A stretch of 64,000 bases of DNA, taken from the NCBI GenBank assembly GCA_024138015.1, contig JAMXBB010000003.1, positions 36,383,832-36,447,831 on the forward strand. Direction: 5' to 3'. Both the position numbers and the translations under genes were made by a program. Of this stretch, positions 44,673 through 58,292 are shown piece after piece. The notes beneath the pieces were generated by a model that saw only the letters and a list, made by a program, of their open reading frames with translations, did no database searches and had not been told where the DNA came from. This DNA is from Lumnitzera littorea (taxonomy: Eukaryota; Streptophyta; Magnoliopsida; Myrtales; Combretaceae). Within the stretch, counting starts at the first letter, position 1, and every line of letters starts with the position of its first letter.

Positions 44673-45002
44673 TAGAGGTGTTTAAATGAGTTTTGATCTA
44701 TGCGCTTATCGGTTTAACTTACTTAAAAAGTGGATTAGTATCTAGTGTTTTTAGCTCGTTTAAAATGTGAGTTAAATAAATCTAGCCTATTTACTTGCAG
44801 GTTAGGCTTGTTTAGGTTGGCACTTTAGCTCACTTACACTTTTAGTTAGTATGTAAGCTTATTTAACTTGCTTAAAAAGCAGATTGAGATTAAGTGTTTT
44901 TAACCTATTAAAAGAGCAGACTAAATGAGTTTGGTTCATTTAATCCATAAATTAAAGTGGGTTGAATCGGATTGGTCCATTTAGCTTACCTATATATCTC
45001 TA
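44673..45002. mobile_element. hAT-type MITE (330 bp) upstream of FtsZ2
   Basis: Starts TAGAGGTGTTTAAATGAG and ends ATATATCTCTA; the reversed end (TAGAGATATATAGGTAAGC) gives short imperfect inverted repeats. It is flanked by an 8-bp duplication, ctttcatc (44665-44672) and ctctcatc (45003-45010), 7 of 8 identical, as expected for hAT elements. The interior has two related blocks (ttacttaaaaagtggatt... and ttgcttaaaaagcagatt..., each with gtgtttttaa/gc). Confidence 0.65.
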
Positions 45003-46351
45003 CTCTCATCTATTATATAAAATGCCTCCATTATTTAAAATACAATATATATATGTATATATATTATATATCAAACATATGCGTGATGGGTGCATAATTC
45101 CGCTGGTAATATCTAAGGCGCACAAACGGTATCCCAACGAAACATAGTAAAGTCAAGCTAACTTTGATAGGGTGGCGTTATTTCCTCGCTGGTTCTCACA
45201 CCCATGTGACATTTGCCTTTTCCATCGACAAATCCAAAACCTCACACCCCTATCAGATAGCGATCTTACCCCCGCCCCTCCTCGCCAAAACCTTCCCATT
45301 TCATTTTCGGCCAAATAAAATAAAAAATCTCAATTATTTATATCCTCTCTCTCTGTTTTTTTTTTTTTTCCCTTAATTTCTTTTTGAAACATTTCCCTTT
45401 ATTCCTCCTTATTGAATCTCCTTGATAATCCTTTTCTTATAATATAGCAAATAAAAAGCAGCGTTGACACAATATTAATAATAGAAGTCAAATTAATTAA
45501 AAGCATGATGATTATAAAGACAAAACGAAATTAATACGTCACACAATATAATAAGTCACGATTATTATAATATATAGATACAATTATGATATAAATTACT
45601 TACATATGATCTCTATTAATTTTATATATTTTTAGATATTAGTATGAATTTAACAGAAATAAAATAAAAGTTTGAAGCCCACCAACACGAATTATCCTCC
45701 CTAATTACAGAAATCCGTCCCTTTTAAATTTTGCATTCATTTTTCATTTCAACCTTTTTATCTCCCATTATATTAGTTAATTACCCACACAAAATGATTA
45801 AGAAAACAAAATCAAGTAATAAACTCACGCAAGTCTAGCTAAGCTCAACCTCCTTTTCATTTCATTCATTCTCCTTTCCGTTTTGCACTTCAATTCAACT
45901 CCCATACCAGCACTGTCTCTGTCACCGCGAGCAGTACTCCTCCACTACAACTACTTCAGGTCCTCTCTCTCTCTCTTTCTCTCGATGCATTGGTTAGAAG
46001 GCTTTACTTTGTTGGGTCTACTTCTCTAATGAGCTACATTTTAGGGTTCCGCTTCAATTTTTAAATAAAATTCACTGGTTTACAGTATCAGTGCTTATCA
46101 ATTGATTGTTTTGTCTATGCCCATTTTTTGTTTTTGTTCTATTTCATTAGGTGATACTTAAATTCTGTTCCCTGTTGGTTTGTTTGCTTGCTTGCTTTTT
46201 TGTTGCCATACTGTATGCTACTAGCTCTTGTAATATTTGTTGCTTAATAATGGTTAAAACAGGAATTACACGCCAATTCGGAATAGTGTTGAGGGTGTAG
46301 TTCATTTTTGATCATTTCCATTCCCTAGAAAACCCAAAATTGCAGGCGTAA
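45003..46351 (+). promoter_or_regulatory. FtsZ2 upstream region, 5' leader and candidate leader intron
   Basis: Contains GC-rich patches (cccccgcccctcctcgcc at about 45270), CT tracts (45346-45355, 45961-45983) and AT-rich DNA between. The transcript start is not clear. Just before the ATG is a strong acceptor (aaaattgcag ending at 46345); upstream the sequence ctacttcag/gtcctctctct at 45959-45961 could be the donor of a 5'-leader intron of about 386 bases. A leader intron is inference. No convincing TATA box was chosen. Confidence 0.4.
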
Positions 46352-49300
46352 ATGGCGGTTTGTGCTTCAATTAATCTTGCACGGTCGGTTACTGGAAACC
46401 CTACTGCAGTTATAAATGTGTTTGGAGGCCGAGTGGCGATGGATAATCCATCTGTGCGGATTAGTCCTGCTAAGATGGTTGAGCATAAGGGTAAAAGATT
46501 GGGTTTAAATCAACTTAAGTGCTCTGCGAACTCGCATAGTGTTAGTCTGTATCAGAATAAAGACCCTTTTTTGAATTCACACCCTGAAATTGCAATGCTT
46601 CGGGGTGAGGGGAATAACAGTGTGAATAAGCAAAAGGATAGCATGGGTGGGAATGTCACAGAGAGTTTGAGAGATACATCTTCCTCGAGTAATCACAATG
46701 AAGCCAAGATCAAGGTTATTGGAGTTGGCGGTGGCGGGTCAAATGCGGTTAACCGAATGATAGAAAGTTCGATGAAGGGTGTTGAGTTCTGGATTGTGAA
46801 CACAGATGTTCAAGCAATGAGGATGTCACCTGTTTTTCCGGAGAACCGTTTGCAGATAGGTCAAGAGCTTACTAGGGGTCTTGGTGCTGGTGGAAATCCA
46901 GAAATTGGCATGAATGCAGCAAAAGAAAGTAAGGAGGCAATTGAGGAAGCACTTTATGGTGCAGATATGGTCTTTGTCACGGTAATTTCTTTATTCCCCA
47001 ATTACTACATATCAAATATATTCGTGGTATTTTTCTTTTCCTAAATAATGAAGAAGGTTGCTGATATGCATGGTCAATGTATTTGCTGGCGTTGAATGTC
47101 TACAGCTTTTGACAAACTTATTACTTGTGGCCAATTCCAGTGTAGAAAAAAAAAAAAAAAAAAAAAAGGGAATTTCTTATAAGCAAGTAGATCATTCTGA
47201 AATATGTTAATAGTTGCTTATGGAAGTTGCTGCATATGATGATGTTCACAAGTGATGTATCATTCTTAGTTTGATTTCTGCAATACCTGCGTATATAATG
47301 GATTTTTTTTTTTTTTTTTTTACTTTAACTTACATTCGCCGGTTTCCTTTTCCTTGACTTTTACCATACCAACTTTGCTAGCAAGGTACACTAATATATG
47401 ATTACCAACATTAACTTCACTGAAACCTGTATTTCATGCTTTGACAGATAGACTACTAGGCCATGGTGCCACAGTTCTTTAGTAGAAAAGTGGTTTATCT
47501 TTAAAATTCTTCATCAAAGATGCAGTCTGGTTAAACTGGATGTTAGCTACAGAAATGTCTGTTCAACACCTTGCTGGTAGTGTCTTTTTGCTGATTCTTT
47601 GGTATTGTAAAGCTTACCATAGGATCAAATTTTTTACCTATAGGCCGGTATGGGTGGAGGAACTGGAACTGGTGGTGCTCCTATAATTGCAGGAGTTGCA
47701 AAATCGATGGGCATATTGACCGTTGGTATTGTCACAACTCCGTTTTCCTTTGAGGGGCGGAGGAGGGCTGTCCAGGCCCAAGAAGGCATAGCATCTCTGC
47801 GAGACAATGTTGATACACTAATTGTCATTCCAAATGATAAGCTATTGACTGCAGTCTCACCATCCACACCTGTAACAGAAGCATTTAATCTTGCTGATGA
47901 TATCCTTCGTCAAGGTGTTCGTGGTATTTCTGATATCATCACGGTATATTTATGTAGGCTCTGAAATTCTGGTTATTTGGAAATTGCAAAGAACAAAGAA
48001 TGTCAATTTGTGGATTCCTGTTCATTGATCTTTTTGTTTATCTAATGTTGTCCAGTTTGGTTCAAGTTGAGTAAGCTTGCTTTTGAATTACTTCTCCTTT
48101 ACCATTACTACTCTTAGGGTTATTTGGACATCCTTATCCTTTGCATATTATGATTCTACTGAACATCTACTAGAAATGAAGGACTTATGTCCATAAACCA
48201 GTCTTGCTTGTGCTATGCAGGATCAAATATATCATATCCTGGGATAATTCAGCATATCATTTTTATATAGAAGCTAATATTAGAATTTATCATAGGCCTG
48301 CATGCTTGACTACTTGTACTAGCAGTTCCATTTGAATGGAGCATTAATCTTTCATCTTTGAAGCATTATGTTTATTTTTATCCTAAAAAATAGTTGATGA
48401 AACTTGCAGATACCAGGGCTTGTCAATGTGGACTTTGCTGATGTTCGGGCTATCATGGCTAATGCCGGATCTTCATTGATGGGGATTGGAACTGCAACAG
48501 GTAATTTTCAGTTTCCTCACCAGTGTATCTTTTCTTCATTTTTCATTTTTTTTTTTTTTGCAGATATTAGCTTCAATATTCAATGTTGGGTTATTCATCG
48601 TATTACTATACCCTTTCTATTGATTGCAATTCTTGATTCAACCCATGGGTTGACCAGGTGTGTAAGGTTTAGGAGCTCTCATAACAAAATTCTTAGACTT
48701 TATATAAGCAGGATTTGATTAGTGTGCGCATATCATGGGGTGGTTCATGGGACTACAGGTAGCTAGTCCACATATGGTCAAACTCTTTGTTAACACACAC
48801 GCACACTTGCAAATACACACACACAAAAGGAAAAAGGGAAGGGGAAAGAAAAGAAGGCTTGGATCCAAGTTCTTCTAGGTGAAGCTTGACTTGATGAATA
48901 ACAAAAGTTGACATGCCTACTTGATTTTACCTGAAAAACATTCACGAGAATTGGCATAATTTAGGAAATGTTGTACTCTAATTGGAAAGAGCAGGATATT
49001 AGGAGAATATCTTTTATAAAGTGGGTAACTAGATTTTGCTATATCTTCTGCTTCTACACAATTATGGAGGAAGAATATATTTTAATCTGAAGTCATAAGG
49101 TGCATCCATACTTTATTGTGGTCCTGCTTTGACACGTCTGTCTCATGAGACTTCTGGATGATCCACTAAGCAACAAGCATGGAGATCTATAGACTATGTT
49201 GACATAGATGTAGATGACTCTCTCTAAAAATGGGCTGATGTGAGTTTTTGCCATACAGTATGACCATAATCATGGATCAAATTTCTGCAGCATGCATTTA

Positions 49301-52116
49301 AATGAATAGGCATGTGCTGGTTATCCTAAAGGCTCAAGGTGAGGACATGTAATAAAACTTTTAGTTTGTTTTATTACATTATTTATTTTGTTTATTTTTT
49401 GGGTAAATGTTAAAAGTTTTTCTTGAATACAGATACACTTGAAACTTGCTACTATGATCCCTGTGAAGTTGGTCTGGGTTGAAAACACTTTTAGTGGAAG
49501 TAGTAAAAGTATTTCTTTCAGTTTTACGTTCTTAGAAGCTTATTCCATGCACTCATGTAGAGGTGCCTGCGAAAAGCATTGAAAATGCACTCATTTCTAA
49601 CTTCAGTTGTTTCATTGATGTTCGCTCATTGGAAAAGAGTAATTTTTCTTCTCACAGGTTGTTTTTTATTGTTTAACTGGTTTTTCATGCCGTTAGTAAC
49701 TATTGTCTGGCTTTTCATCACTTTGAAGCAACTCTTCACAATGTTGCTTTCTCTGTAGTTTCTTGTAATAAGATTGTTGTCTGTCTTTCATGATCCTTAG
49801 GAAAGACAAGGGCAAGAGATGCTGCACTAAATGCTATCCAATCACCGCTACTTGACATTGGCATCGAGAGAGCCACTGGAATTGTTTGGAACATCACTGG
49901 AGGAAGTGATCTGACCCTGTTTGAGGTATCTCACCCTCTTCTCTATTTGAATCGAACTCTGCCATGTGCACTGTGAATGCATATAGAAAAATATGCTTCA
50001 GTAGTGTTTTCCTTGCCCTTAGCTTGCACCCTTCATCACTAAAATAGTGTGGTTCCATATAAATATTAAATATGACTGCATCCTCTCATATGCTTCCCCA
50101 TGTTTCCCTTCAAAAAGGATTGAGGCAAAACATTTGTCCATTCAATATCTTGTTTTTCTTCTGCTCTCTAAACTACTTTCTTACTGGCGGATGTTGATCT
50201 TTGTTTTCATTTATCCATGCTTTTTGAGCCTATTTTTAATTAATTAATCAGTTTAAATCTGCTTCTATACTAAATGCTTTTGAGCTAGACATCAACAATT
50301 CTCGCTCAACCTTCTCGGCTTCTTCATCCATCATGTATCTTTTGATTCATATTGCTTGGAACATATCAGCTAGACACAATTGATGTTTTAGGATATATAT
50401 TAGTTAAATGAATACGAGTTTTGCTGATTTTTGATGCAACTAAATTGTTATAAATTATATTGTATTGTACATTGATATCAGGGGTGGGCAGGTGTAGGGC
50501 CAATAAGGTGTAAGGCCTTACCTATACTCATCTTATGATACAGGTTTCTAAATTTTGAAACTGGAACTTATCTTATTAATACTCAAGTCACCCTAAACCT
50601 ATACCTTGTAAAACTTATAGGATATAGGGTACCTTGTGGAACATAGAAACTATTTATTTACATTTTTATAATATTAAAATTCTAAGGTAAATTTTCGATA
50701 ACTTGAGAATCTGTTAATATTTCCATAATATCTTCCTTTTTTAAATCGCATGTGGGCATATATTCTCCATGAGTTTAAAAGAGCAATATTACAAAACCTC
50801 TCATAGATTATCTTGGACCCAAAAAAAAAAAAAAAAAATTATTATAAAACAAAAGTGACAAAATAATATGTCAATGAAGATGATACACTCTATTTGTATT
50901 GACCTTATAATCTATCAAAAAGTTTAGTTTACTTGCTTAAAATATGTAACACTAAATCCATTATAGTAAGTTTACAAGTATAACATTCAATAAATAAATT
51001 GACAAGATTTGTAATCTAATTGATAATATTTGATTAGTGACAGAGTACACTGAAAAGAACAACAAAGAAAAAACAGAGAAGCTTCTTTCTTCAATTGCAA
51101 GTGTGAATGCTACTTGAATAGTAAACCCACTTTTCATTGCAACCTTCTGGAGCAGTTTCTCTTCTCTAATGCAATACGGTTATGTCAGAGGGCTAAGCCA
51201 CTCAGTTGGGTCAAAATTGTTAATAATACTATTGGATGCTCCTGTTATTACAGTGCTAGTTACATGATAGTCTAGTAAGTTATCTATACATCTGTTTTTC
51301 CTATGGACGGTATTTCATATCTGCATCATGCAGGTGAATGCTGCTGCAGAGGTTATATACGACTTAGTTGATCCAACTGCCAATCTAATATTTGGAGCAG
51401 TGATTGATCCAACACTGAGTGGTCAAGTAAGTGATAGTATAGGCTCAACTTGGTTGGTTTTAGCTAAAACAAAAAGAATTACCTGAGTTGTCACCAGGTG
51501 AAAAGAGATGAAATATGTTTTGAGGAATATTATGCCAATAAATGGACAACAAGGGAGCATATTAAACGAAGTTATGAAAATAATTTTTTTGTCTAAATTA
51601 CTGTTCGAAAGTAATACTTGTTATCTTGTTTTCATTCCCCAAATTTCAATCTTACTTAACAGCCTCATCAAAAGTTCATCTTCATGGATCAAATGTGGTT
51701 CTATTGCTTTTATTTCATCATGATTATCAAGTGAGCATCTTCTGCAGAAGGAGAATATGCCTCATCGTTGTAGACAATTGTGACCTTTGCGTGTTTGAAT
51801 CTCTCTGATTGATTAGAGTTATTTGTTTTTATATTGTGTTAGGTTAGCATTACCTTGATTGCCACTGGATTCAAGCGCCAAGAAGATAGTGAAGGCCGAC
51901 CACTTCAGGTGCTTTCACATTCACTCTTCTTCCTTTTTGCTTTTATTAGAATGTCTGACCTGTTATATTTGATTTCTCAAAGCACAGACAGGCCAGGTAC
52001 AACAGGGAGATCTTACCCTTGGGATGAATCGGCGGCCTTCTTTTGGTGAAGGCAGTTCAGTGGAAATTCCTGAATTCCTGAGGAAGAAGGGGCGCTCACG
52101 CTTCCCCCGGGCTTAA
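46352..52116 (+). CDS. FTSZ2: Plastid division protein FtsZ2, seven exons
   Basis: Nuclear gene for the tubulin-like GTPase that forms the stromal ring for chloroplast division with FtsZ1. Exons: 46352-46981, 47644-47943, 48410-48500, 49801-49925, 51334-51426, 51843-51908, 51988-52116; all introns GT-AG; 1434 bases, 477 residues, the usual FtsZ2 length. Residues 1 to about 65 are S/N-rich without conservation, a predicted transit region. FtsZ2 marks: KDPFLNSHPEIAMLRGEG (about 70-87), nucleotide-binding GVGGGGSNAVNRM, the tubulin signature GMGGGTGTGGAP at the exon 1-2 border, GTPase-activating loop NVDFADVRAIM in exon 3, and the FtsZ2-only C-terminal motif SVEIPEFLRKKGRSRFPR, known to bind ARC6. 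Residue GG replaces the more usual GA/AA in the signature. No stops or frameshifts. The start is the first ATG, in an AAATGGCG context, six bases after a splice acceptor. Confidence 0.95.
48501..51333 (+). other. Long introns 3 and 4 of FtsZ2
   Basis: Intron 3 (48501-49800, 1300 bases) holds a CA-rich microsatellite (about 48796-48826). Intron 4 (49926-51333, 1408 bases, broken from intron 3 by exon 4) holds an A run at 50821-50838. Intron 1 carries an A run (47149-47167) and a T run (47303-47321). No transposon ends or hidden genes were recognised; exon-intron borders are clean. Confidence 0.6.
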
Positions 52117-54675
52117 AACACTTGTTTTGGTTTGTCTCATTGCATACAGAAGCTGCCTCTTACCTTCTTTAAGGAGATCCTTACATTATCTATATATAAA
52201 GTTTATTATCCTTTTAAGCACTAAAAGTAATTCTAGGTATCGTCTGGTAGTATTTCTTGTCAATAATTCATGACCATGGAAAAAGAGACCACAGCTTATG
52301 CTTCATCAGCATTTTCAACAAGATGAGTGTCCTAAGAAAGTGGTGTTCCTTTCTTCTTTGTAAGGAACTATCCTGTACAGAGGGATTCTATAAGTGTTTA
52401 GTCTATTGTGTCCTCGTGATAAAATCAGTAGGAACTTTTGAGGGAAAGAGACTGAATTTGTTTCTGCATATCGTTTTTGTGCTATATGATAATTAGGTTA
52501 TCTGGCTTGCTAAATAGGTGTACCCTTCACTTATCATGTTTAGGAACTCCATGCTGTTGTATTGTAATGCCAAGCACACATAAGGTGCAATCCAATTTGC
52601 ATCATGTTGGTGAATTTAACTGCGGTTTTGCAAATTTGATCTGTTCCTGACGCCATTCACTGCAATTCAGCTGTGTGATAAGTTATGCAAGGTTAGTATG
52701 GGCAGGGCTTGAGTTTCGGGAAAGCAATGGAAATTAATGAAGGGGTTAGCTAAATCAGCATGTGCAATTTTAGAGGAACAAGATAGAGCTGGCACAAAGA
52801 GTCAAGGTAAATGTTTACATTATATAAGATGAAAGTGATACTCCCAGGGGAATTGGAGAGTAAAGTTGCTTGAAATACCGAAGATGCATGCGACGAGTTG
52901 CATATAATTTTGTGCTTCTTGCATCTACTATGAAGTTCTCTGGTGTATAACGAAGTGAACCGTCCACTACCTGTATTAAAGGACATTTATAGTGAATTAA
53001 ATAATTGTTCTTTTTAAGGATTGCTTCTTCGTGCCTGTTACTAAGACACTATGATGAATAGTATTTTCTATTTTCTCTCTGAAAGGTACCTTTTGACGGA
53101 ATCTGTATGCGATAACCGAGCAAGTCCAGATTTAAATTCTTTTGGGGTATTTAGATGGAATGATTTGTTAAGGTGGGCTAAATTTAATGGTGGCCTTGCT
53201 TATGCAGTTCGGAACCTCCTCCTGTTTGAGAATGGTGGCTAAAGAAAGGAGTTGACGGTTGGTTAAGGTAGGAAGCGTCTTGGAACAACTTTAAAAATTT
53301 CAAATGCTATTGTCTTATTTTAAGAACAAAGATAAATGGTTGTATAAACGAAAGGATAATATCGAGGCCTTCACTCTATATTCATGACGCATGGAGATAT
53401 ATGATTAGACACGATATAGAGTGAATGTTAATTTGGATGAAGAAATCCTGGCTTATTTTGGGCATTGGAAATTGCAAGTACAGAACAAATAAGAAAAATA
53501 TTATTTTCGAGATATAGAAACTTTGTCCAGGGAAAGAAGTCGAGACGTCAGAACTTAACTTAATACATTGGAAACTTACAGTTGCTTGTCAGATGACGGC
53601 GATTTCCGGACTCGCTGGATTAAAGATGAGTGCATGTATGGGTCAAATTGTATTACAGAGTTGGTAAAGTCTTGAAAGGCTTTTTATTTAACTTTTGTTT
53701 GTTTCGATTGTATTTCTCTACAATTCTGAAACTTATTAAGGATGTTACAGTATGTAATATGCAGTATTACTAATGATATGAAAAGACCCGACCTATGATC
53801 CTTTTAACTTCATAAGGGAGCATTTGTTATGATCATATCAAGGTCTGTATTTTTCATGGGGGTGTAAAAAAGAATATGTTTTGGTGAATGGCAAGAGGAG
53901 GCGTGAACAAAAAAGATTCATTGCATATGATATGTTACCAATTAGGCATATTTAGTGTGTAAGTTATAATAAAATTTTTACACATACGATGATGAAATGA
54001 ATAATTTCTAAACTATTACCTCGTGTTTTGCATAAATTATAAATCTTATCGATATTTATATTTTATGCATATATAACACGAGATATGTAATATTCAATAA
54101 ATTTAAGGGTTGAACATCCTTATTACAAACAAAATACTTCAATTAGTAAGAAATCAGTCTTTTAATTGGAGAGAAAACTTATATTTATAATATTTATATA
54201 AGGGTAAAATTGAAACTTAAAAGAAAAAATAAATAAAAGAAACAAAAAGATAACCTGCATCGATAGAGATGGAGATGAAGAAGGTGGCTATGACATATGA
54301 GGGCCTCTAGTAATGAGATGATGCGTGGTGGTTGTGAAGATGCAGATTGGATATATAAATATAAATAGTGGCAGCGGTGGATTTGGAGGACTCTCTACCG
54401 TTGAGTATGTTGAGGGTGGAAAAGAGGTAAATTGAGAAAAATAAAAATAAGGGAAGAAAAGAGGGATGGTTAAGTGTTGGATGGCCGGCAAATAAGTAGG
54501 TTTTGTTTTTTATTTGAGAAAGAGGAGGGAAGAAGGAGATGTGTTATCGTAGATAGGAATTAGTACTTTGATAGATGATAACACATGGAGAAATTTGAAA
54601 ATATTAACAAATATGCTTATATATACTAAGATGGGACCTAACGTAGGGGTTAATAGTTTGGGCGAAGGAACTAAT
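52117..54675. other. FtsZ2 3' untranslated region and flank
   Basis: Begins with the 3' UTR; the poly(A) site is not certain, though ttgtattgtaatgcc near 52557 looks like a plant far-upstream signal. Beyond it are short frames only (for example 53051-53242), without homology recognised. Low-complexity A-rich DNA follows from 53900. Confidence 0.4.
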
Positions 54676-55109
54676 GTTGTATTTAGCATGTGAGAGTAGA
54701 TTTGGAATGGAATTGCTATTTTAGTTCCATTTCCATTCCCTTTCCCTTGTTTCCAAGTGTTTTATGTTTAGAAGAATTTTTAGAAGGTAACATTCCAATT
54801 CCTTACAATGGGTGATTCCTTGAAATCAATGATTCCGGTCTTTAGAGGAAATTCAATTCTACCTTTAAAGGAGAGGAATTGTGGTTTTGTTTTATCCTTA
54901 ATTATCATTAATTAAAAAAACTTATTCGACCTAATTATGAAATCCAATAACTAAGGGTCTTTTTAACATATACTACTAGATACTAATTCCATTCCATTTT
55001 ATTCCGTGGGAATTTTCAAACTTGAAAGGGTTTATGATTCTGATTTTCATTTTATTCTAAATTATTCCAATCTATTTTATTCCAGCTAATCTTGCATAGC
55101 AAATGTGAT
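54676..55109. mobile_element. MITE (ggaatggaat family), about 434 bp
   Basis: Left end gttgtatttagcatgtgagagtagatttggaatgg and the reversed right end (atcacatttgctatgcaagattagctggaataaaat) align imperfectly. The interior is full of attccatt/ggaatgga phrases on both strands, a common plant MITE style. No clear target duplication, so superfamily is open. Confidence 0.5.
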
Positions 55110-55812
55110 GTAGGACAAGAATAGAGTTGCATAATGAAAGTTTGTTAAAAGTCCCATTTATGTTGTTGCAATGTTACATGCTTGTTAGTTCTTACTAGTG
55201 TCCATGTGGATAAGCATAAATGTTCCCCTTTTTATATTTTTAATAGTCTATAACCTTTAGAATGTGTGATTTTGTATATTTAGTTTTGGTTAAAGTTATT
55301 GTAGTTTAATGATATGAATATTGGTTTCTCAAACAAGATAGATTAAGTTGATTCTTTTTTCCCTCGTAGTTATGTGTAATAGTTTGAAAAAAAAAAAAGA
55401 ATCATTTTCCTTTCATTTGGGTGTCATTCACTTTATAAAAGTAATATAAATTTCTATTATTAGCTATTTCCTCTAAAATGGCTAAATAATTTTTTTCTTT
55501 TAAATTTTTTATCTTGAAATATCCCTTATAAAATCATAAATTACATCAATTACCCTTTTACAAATATTAATAAATTATAATAAGATAAAATAATTTAAAA
55601 TAACAATAATAATGAATAAAAAACAAATCAAATCAGCAAGAATAATTAATAAGCATTAATTGGTTAGGTTGTTGTTACATAACAACTATTAATTCAATAT
55701 GTAATGATAATAAAATAATATTAATCAATGACTTACTAATATTTAATATATTAATCATTAATTATTTTATTCGATAGTAAATTTATAGAATATTATCAAT
55801 TATTAAAGGAAT
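55110..55812. other. AT-rich intergenic DNA
   Basis: Nothing recognised; extremely A+T-rich from 55430. Confidence 0.45.
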
Positions 55813-56358
55813 CATGGTGTAGTACCTCGGGATTTCGAGGTAGTTTAATAACCATAGGATCTGAGCACATAAATTTAGGGTGTCGAACTAAGTTATTTAT
55901 TTTTATTTCAAACTTCACAGTAAAGTCAATTTCTCAAAATAAGCTATATAAAAATATTAATTTGAGAAAAACGTTAATTTATCAATAAAGTTAATAATCA
56001 TAAAATTTAAGATTTTAGATATAGCAAGATATTAAAGATAAGTTAATTAACTTTCAAAAATAATAAATGAATTTGAATTATACGTAATATACATGTATTA
56101 CATGTGATATACATTATATGTATTAAATATCTATATATAATAATAATAAATTATTAAAATTAGGTAAATAATGTAAAAATAATAGAAAATTAATAAAAAA
56201 TTAGGTGGATGAGTCACCAAATGATGTGTTAACTTAGTATTAATTTGAATTGATGAGTAAAAAGGCAAAACACTGAAAAATGACACCTTATGCATTGAAA
56301 AATCAAGAAAATGACATGTGTAATTTACTTTTTTTTACATGCAAAAAATTTTAAAGCC

Positions 56359-56367
56359 TATAAATAG
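56359..56367 (+). promoter_or_regulatory. TATA box of the solo LTR
   Basis: agccTATAAATAGgggtcc, followed by a leader-like stretch (ctcatttgcaacattttagcaac). Likely the old LTR promoter. Confidence 0.55.
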
Positions 56368-58292
56368 GGGTCCAAACCTCATTTGCAACATTTTAGCAAC
56401 CTAAAAATATAAGAACATAATTTTAGAAAATAAAAAAAAATTAGAAAAAAAAAGTAAAAATAGAACAAGAAATAAGGTCGGAATAGGTTTAGGGTGGTTC
56501 ATGTACTAAACCACAACTTGACTTGGAGCGGCTTGGAGGTCCAATAGAGGGTGGTCGGAGAAGCTTTTTCGACAAGGTGTGGCGGTTCAATGGCGGCCAG
56601 TTTCGGTAAGCTAATTTTCTGCCCATAAATTGTTTAATTTGCTAAAAATATCAAATATTGTTAATTAATTGTGAAATTTGTTTTTTTTTTTAGGATTATT
56701 TTAGGTGTAGATTAATATAGTAATTTTATTTTAATAAAATAATTAGTATAAATATGGGTTCACTAAGAAAATGCCCTATTCGGGCGAAAATTAAACTAAT
56801 TTTTGAAAATATTAGATGATGTTGTTTCAAACTCAATTTTTGTATATAATACACCTAATATATATATTTATATATATATTTAATAGTGGTAACAATAATT
56901 TTTGAAATTAAGCATGTTTACTATTTTTTATAATTATTTTGAATAAAATTGCTAATTTTACCGAATAATTGAAATAATTAGTTTTTGATAAAATTAATGA
57001 ATAAGCCCTATATGTTTAGACTTCTAAATGTTTATAATGATATTTGGAATATTTGGTTTTTATCTCACATATAAATTTGTTTATTTTTCTTAATTTTTCG
57101 TAATTCTAAGCTAAAATCACTATTTTTGTAGAAAGTGATAATAACTAGTTTAGTATAATTGATGATCAATAATTAAACTACATATTTTTGTGAGTCTATA
57201 GGATTTTTCATGAAATTAATTAGGTTCGTATACTATTAATTATATATTTTCCTAATACAAGCTTATATATTGGTTTAATATATAATATAGTAACTAGTAT
57301 TAGTAAAATACTTATCAAATTCAAATGAACACATTAGGGTTTGTTAAGGATTAATGGATAAGTTTGGAAAATATGATTTTTAGGATTTTTAGTTCAGTAC
57401 TAAAGCTTATTCAGGTCAATTACGAAGTTAGGTTAGCGTATGGTTAAGTCGTAATGAGAAAAGGGTATTTTTGGACTTTTGAAAATATTGATAGATTAAA
57501 TTCTTAAGATATCTTAATAGTACTTAAAATAATGATTGTGACGTCATAAATTTTACTGAAATCGAATAGGAAATGAGTAAGATAGTCAAACAAAGTTTAA
57601 AAACGTGGAAATGAAAGCTTATAATAGTTCGGGTTTGACCCATACTTGATTTAAAGATTGTGTTATATTTTCATAGCTGTGACAAATAAGAAAGAACCAT
57701 GTGATGGAGTTTAGGATTTTGTGCTATTGCTAAGCTAAGATAAGTGGATCTAACCTATGCTTGGAGTAGATATAGTGCTACTCATAATATTGCGTACTAT
57801 TTGATGCTGTATTAATTGAATATGAGTATATCTTGAATGAACTAATATGATACTATAATGGATGCTGATGTGATGATTTTGAATGACAATAATTGTATCT
57901 TGGTTAAATTGTTATGCTACTATGTTGGACGATGATTTGTGCTTACAAATGATTGTGTTAACTAAGGAAGTTGAGTAATTGTTACCTTAATCTTTTGAGT
58001 ATTCATCTAAGTAAACCTTAAGTAATAAGATACTAGACTTTTGCTATAGAGAGTTCGAAAACTAGAATCAAATAACTAGGTTGAATAAAACTTAAAGATT
58101 GATTGTGCTGATTGATATACTTGAGTTGTTATTTTATATCATGGCATGACATGGCATAAAAAGAGACCTATAAGTCATAACTTTTAAAATGAGGCTTCTA
58201 AGTGATCATGGAAAAAGCTTAACTTTATGAACTCAGTTTTTGGAAGTATATAGATTGCATTGCTTGAATTTTGTGACTATTTTAATAGTTAA

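Noticed and set aside
45164..45376. 70-codon frame upstream of FtsZ2
   Set aside because: Ends in a T run, no homology; the GC-rich patch is more likely regulatory.
53051..53242. 62-codon frame downstream of FtsZ2 considered as a host gene
   Set aside because: No recognisable domain, no splice-linked neighbours found, length near chance expectation.
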